DNA of 64,000 nt from Marininema mesophilum. GTDB lineage: Bacteria > Bacillota > Bacilli > Thermoactinomycetales > DSM-45169. The position numbers and the translations under genes were made by a program. Of the stretch, positions 56,421 through 64,000 are shown piece after piece (the first letter of the stretch is position 1; each line of letters begins with the position of its first letter). The stretch is from contig NZ_FNNQ01000004.1 in NCBI RefSeq assembly GCF_900106775.1, forward strand, positions 1 to 64,000, read 5' to 3'. The notes beneath the pieces are model-generated. The model was given only the letters and a program-made list of their open reading frames with translations. It ran no database searches and had not been told where the DNA came from.

Positions 56421-57314
56421 GTGATAGCTATTCAAGCATATTTACAACAAAAAGCATCACATGTAGAAAAAAGATTGGCTGATATGGTAGATATGCCAAG
56501 AGTACCCGATACTCTCCGAGAGGCGATGACTTATTCGCTATTGGCAGGAGGTAAAAGGCTACGCCCGGTGTTGGTACTTGCCACGGCGGAAGCCCTTGGA
56601 TCTGATGAGGAAACGGCACTTCCCTTTGCCTGCGCAGTGGAAATGATTCATACATATTCCTTAATTCATGACGATTTACCGGCGATGGATGATGATGATT
56701 ATCGCAGAGGTCGATTGACCAATCACAAAGTTTATGGTGAGGCGATGGCCATCCTTGCGGGAGATGCTCTATTGACAAAAGCCTTTGGTGTGATTGCAGA
56801 GGGTGTTTTACAAGCGGATCTACCTCCAGAGACAGGATTGGAATTGATACATGAAGGGTCGATTCGAGCAGGGGCGGAAGGGATGGTTGGTGGCCAAGTT
56901 AAAGATATCTTGGCTGAGAACAAACAAGTCGATTTAACCCACCTACAAGAGATTCACCGTGCCAAAACGGGAGACTTAATTACCTACTCGGTTCGTATGG
57001 GTGCACAGGTGGCAGGAGCCACTTCATCCCAGATAGCGGCGGTGACAGCATTTGCCGAAGGAATTGGTCTTGCCTTTCAAATCCAGGACGATATCCTGGA
57101 TATCGTCGGAGAACAAGAAAAACTTGGTAAAACGACAGGTAGCGATGAAGAGAAAAATAAATCCACTTACCCTGCTTTGTTGGGCCTTGAAACATCACGG
57201 CAATGGGTAACGGAGTTAATCACCGAAGCGAAGGCGAGTATTACCTCTGAGCCTAGTATCAATGGTAACTATCTATTGGCCATTGCAGATTATCTCGTCT
57301 CTCGTGATCGATAA
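56421..57314 (+). CDS. ispA: Farnesyl diphosphate synthase
   Basis: Condenses IPP with DMAPP and GPP. 297 residues: LLAGGKRLRPVLVLA, first aspartate motif IHDDLPAMDDDDYRRGR, HKVYGEAMAILAGDAL, GGQVKDI and second motif FQIQDDILDIVG. The GTG at 56421 lies one base past the xseB stop; the frame is open farther upstream inside xseB but the family N-terminus fits this start. It precedes the structured RNA locus and dxs. Confidence 0.95.
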   Translation: MIAIQAYLQQKASHVEKRLADMVDMPRVPDTLREAMTYSLLAGGKRLRPVLVLATAEALGSDEETALPFACAVEMIHTYSLIHDDLPAMDDDDYRRGRLTNHKVYGEAMAILAGDALLTKAFGVIAEGVLQADLPPETGLELIHEGSIRAGAEGMVGGQVKDILAENKQVDLTHLQEIHRAKTGDLITYSVRMGAQVAGATSSQIAAVTAFAEGIGLAFQIQDDILDIVGEQEKLGKTTGSDEEKNKSTYPALLGLETSRQWVTELITEAKASITSEPSINGNYLLAIADYLVSRDR

Positions 57315-57366
57315 GCGCGCACCGATTGACATCTTTTGAGTAATACATCTGTAGAATTTAATGTGA

Positions 57367-57422
57367 CGGTGTGATGAATAAAATGACACACCTTTTAGAA
57401 GAGGTTCTTTACAGAGCCTCTT
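57367..57422 (+). terminator. Tandem hairpins after ispA
   Basis: GGTGTG/CACACC followed by TTTT (57368-57396), then AAGAGG/CCTCTT (57399-57422). They lie between the ispA stop and the promoter of the structured RNA and may partly end ispA transcription. Confidence 0.5.
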
Positions 57423-57424
57423 CG

Positions 57425-57454
57425 TTGTCTGTCTGCGAAAAATTGTGATATAAT
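57425..57454 (+). promoter_or_regulatory. Sigma-A promoter of the structured RNA
   Basis: TTGTCT at 57425-57430, 18-bp spacer, TATAAT at 57449-57454, with a TG forming the extended -10 TGATATAAT. Transcription should begin near 57461. Confidence 0.75.
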
Positions 57455-57460
57455 GAGCCC

Positions 57461-58170
57461 AATGCAGAGTGGTGCAGTATTCTAGTCGGTTCCTCTCTTC
57501 TGAAGGCGGGGCTAAAAATCCGCCAAAGGGCACATCGATGAAGTCCCTGGTGTTGGCTTCTGACGCCCAGTCGGGGGTCGATCCAGGGGTTAAGGAGGAA
57601 GGGCGATCCACAAGGGCATGTGGGCGAGGACCCAGCCTCCGCGGAGGCCTCGACGGGGATGTCGTCGGACATCTCCTGTCCCTTCGAGGTATCAACCTGC
57701 CTTGCGGGTATTCGACGGCCTAGTAGGCAGCGTAGCCTGCCTTGAGTGGTGTCGCGGGGATGAAGGTTTCCGCCCTCTTTGGATGGCTCCTACTGAAAGC
57801 GGCACTGCAAAAGAGGCTAGGAAGAGCATAATTGGGACCGCTGGGGAAAACCCCTAGACTGTTTGCCTTTTGGCGAGGTGGAGCGGGGATTGCAGTGCGG
57901 ACTAAGTGGTAATCCAGTCCGGCGAACGGTAACGCGTCGAGGAGGAGTTAAAGGGAAACCACCACGATGGCGACATCGAGGATCTCCTCTTGGGAAAACC
58001 TACTGGACCTAAGCCGCAATATTTACCCGAGCTGCTGCCACTCTCAACTCGAATTCTTACTTAAAGCTGTCTTTGGTCATCCGTATGATCGGCCGTTGGC
58101 GGCTGTCCTCCATCGCGCCGGTCCACCGGGAACCGAGTGCCGGCCCGTTGCTTGGGCCGGCACTCCGCTT
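57461..58170 (+). ncRNA. ole: OLE-like large structured RNA
   Basis: About 710 nt between ispA and oapA-dxs with no plausible gene. Hairpins readable by eye: GGCGG/CCGCC (57505-57524), GCCTCC-GC-GGAGGC (57635-57648) inside a CGAGG/CCTCG clamp, GGGGATGTC/GACATCTCC (57655-57676), AGGCAG/CTGCCT (57725-57742) and a 12-bp 3' stem (58135-58165). GC content rises well above the flanks. OLE RNA is known to be about 600 nt or more, to sit beside ispA and dxs in Firmicutes, and to be followed by the membrane protein OapA that binds it. All these points fit. Both ends are approximate and no covariance-model score was computed. Confidence 0.85.
58135..58165 (+). terminator. 3' hairpin of the structured RNA
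   Basis: GAGTGCCGGCCC / GGGCCGGCACTC, a 12-bp GC-rich stem with a 7-nt loop, followed by CGCTTGTTTATAG. It should define the RNA 3' end, with read-through supplying oapA and dxs. Confidence 0.75.
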
Positions 58171-58208
58171 GTTTATAGATTATTGCTTAGAGGAGAGTGG
58201 CTGAAGCG

Positions 58209-58841
58209 ATGATGAGTGAAATCCTTCGTCGGTCTCTGCGCTGGGCAGTCCTGATCAGTTTGGTGACTGCATGTTTATCGATGGGGCTCACTATTGTATC
58301 AGGATCTTTCCTTAGAGGACTGCCTTGGGGTGGTGGGTTGCTCATCGTTATTCTGATCGTGATCACAGGAGTGATTTTTGATATGCTGGGGATTGCAGCA
58401 ACTGCTGCTCAGGAAAAGCCCTTTCATTCCATGGCTTCCCGAAAAGTAGTGGGAGCCCGCCATGCGATCGCGATCATCCGTAAAGCGGATCAATTTTCAA
58501 ATTTTTGTAATGATGTAGTAGGCGATATTAGCGGAATAGTAAGTGGTGCTGGGGGCTTTGCTGTAGCAGCTTCTCTATACTACTCCCTAGACCTATCGGG
58601 TAGCAGTTGGTGGTTGGAAACCATAGTGATTGGCTGCATATCGGCGGTAACTGTGGGAGGAAAAGCCCTTGGCAAAGCTATATCGATACGTTACAGTAAT
58701 AAAATCATATTTAGACTAGGTAAATTCTTTTATCTTTTGGAGAAAAGGTTTCATATCCATCTCTTCGATGTAAAGAATAAGAAAAAAAGAAAGCGAAAGC
58801 GGGGCGTTCTTCGTGCACCTCGAACAGATAAGCTCGCCTGA
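58209..58841 (+). CDS. oapA: OLE-associated membrane protein OapA-like
   Basis: 210 residues with four hydrophobic segments (about 11-32, 42-63, 115-131, 137-156). The loop after the second contains [36 protein letters not shown], resembling the DUF21/CNNM transporter core. The C-terminus has a strongly basic run [10 protein letters not shown] (about 189-198), suited to RNA binding. OapA anchors OLE RNA to the membrane in Halalkalibacterium. AGAGGAG lies 13 bp before the ATG at 58209; a GTG at 58197 is too close to it. The end overlaps dxs by 29 bp. Confidence 0.8.
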   Translation: MMSEILRRSLRWAVLISLVTACLSMGLTIVSGSFLRGLPWGGGLLIVILIVITGVIFDMLGIAATAAQEKPFHSMASRKVVGARHAIAIIRKADQFSNFCNDVVGDISGIVSGAGGFAVAASLYYSLDLSGSSWWLETIVIGCISAVTVGGKALGKAISIRYSNKIIFRLGKFFYLLEKRFHIHLFDVKNKKKRKRKRGVLRAPRTDKLA

Positions 58842-60717
58842 ACAATTGAAAAAAGTGTCCGCAGAAGAACTTCCTCAACTAGCAGAGGAGATTCGTCAAT
58901 TTCTTCTCGAAAGCCTCTCCGTTACGGGAGGTCACCTGGGCTCCAACTTAGGTGTGGTTGAATTGACTCTTGCTTTGCATTATCTTTTTGACAGTCCTAA
59001 GGACAAGCTCCTGTGGGATGTAGGTCATCAAGCGTATGTACACAAAATCCTGACGGGTCGTCAGGATGATTTTCCGACCCTTAGAAAGTATAAAGGCCTA
59101 TGTGGATTTCCTAAGCGAAATGAAAGTGAACATGATTGTTGGGAAACGGGTCACAGTAGTACCTCCCTCTCAGGCGCTATGGGTATGGCCGCTGCGCGAG
59201 ATATTAAAGGGGAAAAATTTCGTGTTATCCCGATCATTGGTGACGGAGCTCTAACGGGCGGAATGGCCCTGGAAGCCCTCAACCATATCGGAAATGAACA
59301 AGCGGATATGATGGTAATCCTGAATGATAACGAGATGTCTATCTCTCCTAACGTAGGTGCCCTGCACAATTATCTAGGCAAACTACGTACCAACCGTTCT
59401 TATCATAAAATAAAGGACGAAGTAGAAGCACTGTTGAAAAAGATCCCTTCTGTTGGTGGTACCTTTGCCCATGTTGCAGAGCGTATCAAGGATAGCTTAA
59501 AGTATCTCATCGTCTCTGGTGTTTTGTTTGAGCATCTTGGCTTTACCTACTTAGGGCCTGTAAATGGTCATAATCTGAATGGATTGATGGAGAGTCTCAA
59601 ACAGGCAGATCGCACTCCTGGACCGGTATTGGTACATGTAATCACCGAGAAGGGGAAAGGGTACCTTCCAGCTGAAACCAAGGAAGATAAGCTTCATAGT
59701 GTAACAAAAGGTTACAAACTGGAGGAAAGCAAGTTAGCAGAGACCAAAAGTGAAAAAAAGGCCGGTACAGAACCGCCAAAGTACACAAAGGTATTTGGAG
59801 ATACGTTAATTCGTATAGCGAAGGAAGATCCACGCTTGGCAGCGATTACCCCAGCGATGCTAGGTGGGTCAGGGATGAACGAATTTGCTAATCAATTCCC
59901 TGATCGTTGTTTTGACGTCGGGATTGCCGAACAACACGCAACCACCTTTGCTGCAGGTTTGGCTACCCAAGGGATGAAGCCTGTATTAGCGATCTATTCA
60001 ACCTTCCTCCAACGGGCGTATGACCAGTTGATCCACGATGTTGCACGGCAAAACCTCGATGTACTGATCGCGGTGGACCGGGCTGGTTTTGTGGGGGCAG
60101 ATGGAGAGACTCACCAGGGAGTTTACGATATCGCTTTCATGCGCTGTATCCCTAATATGGTGATCATGATGCCGAAGGATGAAAATGAGTTCCAGCAAAT
60201 GATCTATACTGGGCATCAATATGAAGGTCCGATTGCTGTACGTTTCCCTCGTGGTAATGGAATCGGAGTTGAGATGGATAAGGATTTGAAGGAACTTCCG
60301 ATTGGTAAAGGGGAGGTCTTAAGAGAAGGCCGTGATGTAGCGCTCTTTGCTTTTGGTACCATGGTTCCAGCCGCTGTGGAAGCTGCAGAACAATTAGCAC
60401 GAGAGGGTATTCAAGCTCGGGTTATCAATGCCCGCTTTGCCAAACCCCTCGATACGGAATTGCTTGATCAATTGATCGCAGATAGAATGCCGATGGTTAC
60501 CATTGAAGAGGGCAGTGCCATGGGTGGTATTGGAAGTGCCACACTTGAATATGTCTCCTCCCAGGATGCTCAGCTGGAGGTCAAAGTGTTGGGTATTCCC
60601 GATTATTATGTAGAACATGGCTCTCCCGAAGAGCAGAAAAAAGAAGTAGGTCTTACGGCTGAAAACATTGCTGTCGCTGCCCGGGGTTTAACGCCTCGTC
60701 GGCGACAACGGGCGTGA
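58813..60717 (+). CDS. dxs: 1-deoxy-D-xylulose-5-phosphate synthase
   Basis: Thiamine-diphosphate enzyme starting the MEP pathway from pyruvate and glyceraldehyde-3-phosphate. 634 residues: [58 protein letters not shown] with the ThDP/Mg motif, [17 protein letters not shown] and [18 protein letters not shown]. The start is GTG inside oapA, so translation is probably coupled. It forms oapA-dxs-tlyA with the next gene 6 bp on. Confidence 0.97.
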   Translation: MHLEQISSPEQLKKVSAEELPQLAEEIRQFLLESLSVTGGHLGSNLGVVELTLALHYLFDSPKDKLLWDVGHQAYVHKILTGRQDDFPTLRKYKGLCGFPKRNESEHDCWETGHSSTSLSGAMGMAAARDIKGEKFRVIPIIGDGALTGGMALEALNHIGNEQADMMVILNDNEMSISPNVGALHNYLGKLRTNRSYHKIKDEVEALLKKIPSVGGTFAHVAERIKDSLKYLIVSGVLFEHLGFTYLGPVNGHNLNGLMESLKQADRTPGPVLVHVITEKGKGYLPAETKEDKLHSVTKGYKLEESKLAETKSEKKAGTEPPKYTKVFGDTLIRIAKEDPRLAAITPAMLGGSGMNEFANQFPDRCFDVGIAEQHATTFAAGLATQGMKPVLAIYSTFLQRAYDQLIHDVARQNLDVLIAVDRAGFVGADGETHQGVYDIAFMRCIPNMVIMMPKDENEFQQMIYTGHQYEGPIAVRFPRGNGIGVEMDKDLKELPIGKGEVLREGRDVALFAFGTMVPAAVEAAEQLAREGIQARVINARFAKPLDTELLDQLIADRMPMVTIEEGSAMGGIGSATLEYVSSQDAQLEVKVLGIPDYYVEHGSPEEQKKEVGLTAENIAVAARGLTPRRRQRA

Positions 60718-60723
60718 CGGCTC

Positions 60724-61536
60724 GTGGCTAAAGAACGGTTGGATGTTTTACTGGTCAATGGTGGTCATTATGAGACACGTCAGCAAGCACAACGGGGGAT
60801 TATGGCTGGTTTAGTGCGGGTGAATGGTGAACGGGCAGACAAGCCGGGTACTCGTTTTTTAATGGACGTGGATATCGAAGTGATTGGAAAGGAACATCCC
60901 TATGTAAGTCGGGGTGGACTAAAACTAGCCCGGGCTATTGAAGCCTTTGCTCTGGATCTTTCTCATAAAACGGTGTTGGATATTGGTGCATCGACGGGTG
61001 GCTTTGCTGATTGTTCCCTGATGAATGGTGCAGCACGAGTTTATGCCGTTGATGTAGGGTACAATCAACTTGCATGGAAGTTACGCCAGGATCCTCGTGT
61101 TGTGGTGATGGAGAGAACCAACTTTCGTCATATGAAACCTGAGGACCTTAAAGGAGATCGTCCTGATTTTGCAACGATTGATGTCTCCTTTATCTCCTTG
61201 TCTAAAATTCTACCACCGTTAAAAGAACTATTGGTGGAACATGCTACAGTCGTTGCACTAGTAAAGCCTCAATTTGAGGCTGGTAAAGGGCAAGTGGGTA
61301 AAAAGGGGGTTGTTCGCGATCCAGAGATTCATCGCCAGGTACTCCAGGGCTTCGTAGACCTGGTACGAGCAGAGGGCTTTGGGCTTCGTGGATTGATCTC
61401 TTCCCCCATCAAAGGGGGAGAAGGAAATGTGGAGTTTTTAGGTTGCCTTACCTGGCCCGATGAGCAAGGGGTAGAAAATGAGGAGGCACTCATCTCAACT
61501 TTGGTTAAAGAAGTACACAACCTGCCAAAAAACTAA
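60724..61536 (+). CDS. TlyA-type rRNA 2'-O-methyltransferase (YqxC-like)
   Basis: 270 residues: an N-terminal S4 RNA-binding domain (ERLDVLLVNGGHYETRQQAQRGIMAGLVRVNG) and an FtsJ-like SAM domain with YVSRGGLKLARAIE, VLDIGASTGGFADCSLMNGA and LVKPQFEAGK. TlyA methylates 16S and 23S rRNA in mycobacteria; the B. subtilis homologue yqxC lies at the same place. GTG start. Confidence 0.93.
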   Translation: MAKERLDVLLVNGGHYETRQQAQRGIMAGLVRVNGERADKPGTRFLMDVDIEVIGKEHPYVSRGGLKLARAIEAFALDLSHKTVLDIGASTGGFADCSLMNGAARVYAVDVGYNQLAWKLRQDPRVVVMERTNFRHMKPEDLKGDRPDFATIDVSFISLSKILPPLKELLVEHATVVALVKPQFEAGKGQVGKKGVVRDPEIHRQVLQGFVDLVRAEGFGLRGLISSPIKGGEGNVEFLGCLTWPDEQGVENEEALISTLVKEVHNLPKN

Positions 61537-61617
61537 AGTCATCTTCTTTTCTTTTTCTTAAATACAGGATTTTTCGCCGAAGAATGCGAATCTGTTGGAG
61601 GAAAAGGAGGTAGCCTG

Positions 61618-62136
61618 ATGATGCTCCGTGATGGAGATTTGATCGTCCTCTTCCTGTTGCTGATTCTCGTTGTTTTTTTCATTATTCGTTGGTGGAAAAA
61701 AGCAGATTTTCGTCCGGTACTGACAGCATCCAATCATCCTATTCGGGGTGAAGTTCCGACGATGCTGGAAGCTGATGGATTTGAGTTGATTGCAGCAAAA
61801 CAGAGACTTCCCATCGCGGTGCGTGTTGGTGACACCAGTTATGACAGTCGGTTGTATGTGGACTATGTAGCAACTAGAGCAGGGAATACGTATCTGGTTG
61901 TTTTAGCTAAAGATAAGAAACCCCTCCGTTTTTCAGGAGCGATTCTCAGAGATCGTTTTCTTGCACATGTATTGGCTTTCCGAGCAGCTGGCATCTTGTA
62001 TGTCGAGCCACATCACGGGATGTATAAAACGGTTTCATTTGATGTGACTGGGGTTCGATATCCTCCAAGGCGTCGATTAGCTTCCTATGTGATCACTCTG
62101 GTCATCGGCGCGCTGATCACCCTCCTGATCCGATAA
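61618..62136 (+). CDS. Unknown two-span membrane protein
   Basis: 172 residues. A transmembrane helix at about 8-26 (IVLFLLLILVVFFIIRWW) and another at about 151-170 flank a soluble domain. Its core YDSRLYVDYVATRAGNTYLVVLAKDKKPLRFSGAILRDRFLAHVLAFRAAGILYVEP recalls a beta-beta-beta-alpha-beta nuclease-like fold (PD-(D/E)XK type) but lacks the E-x-K catalytic pair, reading LAKD. ATG after AAGGAGGT. It separates tlyA from nadK, which are closer together in B. subtilis. Function unknown. Confidence 0.7.
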   Translation: MMLRDGDLIVLFLLLILVVFFIIRWWKKADFRPVLTASNHPIRGEVPTMLEADGFELIAAKQRLPIAVRVGDTSYDSRLYVDYVATRAGNTYLVVLAKDKKPLRFSGAILRDRFLAHVLAFRAAGILYVEPHHGMYKTVSFDVTGVRYPPRRRLASYVITLVIGALITLLIR

Positions 62137-62164
62137 TTCTCTTGCATATACCACGAGGTGAGCC

Positions 62165-63043
62165 ATGAAGACAATCGGCATAATAGTCAACAATAGCAAA
62201 CCAAAGGCACGTACGATATTGCGTGAACTCGTTATGCTTCTTGAGGAAAGAGGCGCAAAGGTATGGGTCGAACCAGAGATGGCTATCGATATGGATCGAA
62301 AAGATTTAAGCTTGGTGGCGGATCAATTTTCAACTTGCGTTGAGCTCGTATTTGTCCTTGGTGGAGATGGCACATTGTTAGGTGTCGCAAGGCAATTGGC
62401 TGGACATGGGATCCCTATTTTAGGGTTTAATCTGGGTCATCTTGGCTTCCTATCTGAGGCGGAACCAGATAGCCTCTCGACTGCAGTGGATTGCGTATTA
62501 TCAGGTAATTTTTACATAGAAGAACGACTGATGTTGGAAGCCGAAGTGGACCGAGATGGAACAGTGGTGGAGGGTGGAATCGCACTTAACGATATCGGGA
62601 TTGCTAAAGGTTCTTTCAGTAGGATGATTCAAGGGAAGGTGTTTTTGGACGGTGCGTATCTCGGCACTTATTCAGGGGATGGCCTTATTGTCTCAACACC
62701 AACAGGCTCCACAGCATACTCCTTATCCTGTGGAGGCCCAATTGTTTGGCCAAGTGTACCATGTATCCTACTAACGCCGATCTGTCCCCATACCCTAACA
62801 TCCCGTCCGATGGTTCTTCCTGCCGATGGCACCCTGGAGATTAAAGTGAATACCACCCATCAAGATATTGCCTTAACCATTGATGGGCAACAAGGATTTG
62901 CACTTCAGGTGGATGATGTGATTCGTGTGCGAGTCTCATCTCATATCACATCACTCATTAAATGGAAAGAACGTTCCTTTTTTGAAGTGGTTCGTAAGAA
63001 GCTGCAGGGAGAACAAGAAGAAACACCGAGGGTGGAGGGCTGA
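62165..63043 (+). CDS. nadK: NAD kinase
   Basis: Makes NADP from NAD. 292 residues: [38 protein letters not shown] (GGDGT catalytic motif), LNDIGIAKG, and [25 protein letters not shown] after CGAGGTGAG. Two bases separate it from argR, so nadK-argR-recN form an operon as in B. subtilis. Confidence 0.96.
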   Translation: MKTIGIIVNNSKPKARTILRELVMLLEERGAKVWVEPEMAIDMDRKDLSLVADQFSTCVELVFVLGGDGTLLGVARQLAGHGIPILGFNLGHLGFLSEAEPDSLSTAVDCVLSGNFYIEERLMLEAEVDRDGTVVEGGIALNDIGIAKGSFSRMIQGKVFLDGAYLGTYSGDGLIVSTPTGSTAYSLSCGGPIVWPSVPCILLTPICPHTLTSRPMVLPADGTLEIKVNTTHQDIALTIDGQQGFALQVDDVIRVRVSSHITSLIKWKERSFFEVVRKKLQGEQEETPRVEG

Positions 63044-63045
63044 TA

Positions 63046-63492
63046 ATGAAAGCACAGCGCCATATCAAAATTCGGGAAATTATTACTACCTTGGATATCG
63101 AAACCCAGGAAGACCTTGTGATCCAGTTAAGAAAAGCAGGGTATAATGTGACCCAGGCGACGGTTTCTCGGGATATTAAGGAACTGCATTTGGTTAAAGT
63201 ACCTACAAATAATGGGTTTTATAAATACTCCCTACCTGCGGATAATCGATTTAATCCGCATCAAAAATTGAAACGCATGATGACAGAAGCTTTTGTAGGT
63301 ATCGACCGTAGCGAAAATATGCTCGTCATGAAGACGATGCCTGGAAACGCGAATGCCATCGCTGAATTATTGGATAAGCTGGATTGGCCTGATCTTCTTG
63401 GCACCATAGCCGGTGATAACACGATACTTTTGATCTGTCGAGATAAGGATCAGTCCCCGCAGGTTGAGGCAAGGCTGATTGATATGCTGTAG
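63046..63492 (+). CDS. argR: Arginine repressor ArgR/AhrC
   Basis: 148 residues: winged-helix N-domain [47 protein letters not shown] and a C-terminal arginine-binding hexamerisation domain with [33 protein letters not shown]. Represses arginine synthesis and activates its breakdown in the presence of arginine. Confidence 0.97.
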   Translation: MKAQRHIKIREIITTLDIETQEDLVIQLRKAGYNVTQATVSRDIKELHLVKVPTNNGFYKYSLPADNRFNPHQKLKRMMTEAFVGIDRSENMLVMKTMPGNANAIAELLDKLDWPDLLGTIAGDNTILLICRDKDQSPQVEARLIDML

Positions 63493-63504
63493 GGGTGAAG
63501 TTGC

Positions 63505-64000
63505 ATGTTGCATGAACTATCTATCCGGGATTTTGCAATTATCGAACAAGTACATCTCACTTTCTCTGAGGGATTTCACATTCTGACAGGGGAAACGGGG
63601 GCTGGGAAGTCGATTCTGTTCGATGCACTCAGTTTAATTGTTGGCGGAAGGGGCTCTGCTGACTTTGTTCGTCATGGAGCAAAAAAAGCCGAGGTAGAAG
63701 CTCTTTTTGAGTTGGCGGCAGGTCATCCAGCAATCAAAGAGTTAGAAGTGCTGGGCCTTACCCAGGATGACGGATCTCTATTAATTCGACGGGAAATTTT
63801 GCAAAGCGGCAAAAGTACCTGTCGAATGAATGGCCAGCTTGTTACGTTAGCGATGCTAAGGCAGGTTGGTGAGGTTCTATTAGATATCCATGGTCAGCAT
63901 GAACATCAATCTCTTATGCGGACAGAAGAACACCTAGTGTGGTTAGATGCTTACGGTGGTCCTTTTCTTGCGGCGGAGTTAGAAAAATACAAGCAATCCT
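63505..64000 (+). CDS. recN: DNA repair protein RecN, 5' part
   Basis: SMC-like ATPase acting early in double-strand-break repair. The window ends after 165 codons. MLHELSIRDFAIIEQVHLTFSEGFHILTGETGAGKSILFDAL holds Walker A, and QLVTL, EVLLDIHGQHEHQSLM follow. ATG after AGGGGTGAAG, 12 bp past argR. No LexA box is visible in the short gap, so transcription from upstream is likely. Confidence 0.96.
   Translation, partial: MLHELSIRDFAIIEQVHLTFSEGFHILTGETGAGKSILFDALSLIVGGRGSADFVRHGAKKAEVEALFELAAGHPAIKELEVLGLTQDDGSLLIRREILQSGKSTCRMNGQLVTLAMLRQVGEVLLDIHGQHEHQSLMRTEEHLVWLDAYGGPFLAAELEKYKQS

Noticed and set aside
57469..58212. Several overlapping reading frames of 60-84 codons within the structured RNA on both strands, plus one of 140 codons at 57273-57695 on the minus strand
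   Set aside because: They overlap in several frames, lack ribosome sites, have low-complexity Arg/Pro/Gly content from GC-rich hairpins, and coincide with paired regions.

Overview
The window reads as chromosome of a spore-forming Gram-positive of the order Bacillales. It carries the complete spoIIIA operon, codY, the Bacillus-type accBC-asp23-nusB-folD-xseAB-ispA-dxs-tlyA-argR-recN run, a LysM/GH18 spore-lysis enzyme, Shine-Dalgarno sites close to AGGAGG, and frequent TTG/GTG starts. Gene order is close to Bacillus subtilis. Three differences point to a filamentous, non-motile relative such as Thermoactinomycetaceae: no flagellar/chemotaxis operon between codY and rpsB, a short EF-Ts, and a kynurenine operon. 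The family assignment is an inference. No rRNA, tRNA, CRISPR, prophage or insertion sequence was seen.

Layout. 1-7000: a VanZ-like membrane protein, then a fatty-acid beta-oxidation cluster (acyl-CoA ligase, acyl-CoA dehydrogenase, 3-hydroxyacyl-CoA dehydrogenase, thiolase, type III CoA transferase/racemase) with a near-perfect CcpA cre site and a FadR-like operator. 7000-16100: accessory genes, namely a SleL-like hydrolase, an alpha/beta hydrolase, a hotdog thioesterase, a secreted protein with five 28-residue repeats, a DinB-fold protein, the kynA-kynU-kynB operon, a cupredoxin, a LexA-boxed small WYL-like gene and a small membrane protein. 16400-34150: sucCD-dprA-topA-trmFO-hslVU-codY-rpsB-tsf-pyrH-frr-uppS-cdsA-dxr-rseP, the B. 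subtilis order without xerC and the fla/che operon. 34450-44950: mntR, yqhO/yqhP/yqhQ-like genes, aroQ, pepP, efp, a DUF441 protein, phosphosulfolactate genes comB/comA, an MFS exporter and an acidic coiled-coil protein. 45000-50330: spoIIIAA-AH behind a sigma-E-like promoter. 50580-64000: accBC, asp23, degraded amaP/DUF2273 remnants, nusB, folD, xseA, xseB, ispA, a long structured RNA, oapA-like, dxs, tlyA, an unknown membrane gene, nadK, argR and the start of recN.

The outstanding element lies between ispA and dxs. About 700 nt have no credible coding content but many strong hairpins, their own extended -10 promoter and a GC-rich 3' hairpin. They are followed by a gene for a four-helix membrane protein with a basic tail. 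Position, size, structure and the downstream protein match the OLE (ornate, large, extremophilic) RNA and its membrane partner OapA. Other points of note are a three-tier hairpin in the rpsB leader and the decayed asp23-amaP-DUF2273 locus.

Functionally, the core blocks link the TCA cycle (sucCD), DNA topology and uptake (topA, dprA), proteolysis (hslVU), nutrient sensing (codY), translation (rpsB, tsf, frr, efp), and isoprenoid and lipid synthesis (uppS, cdsA, dxr, ispA, dxs, accBC). The mother-cell SpoIIIA secretion complex, sulfolactate synthesis and the LysM hydrolase belong to the spore programme. All assignments come from reading the sequence and from remembered family features; no database search was run.
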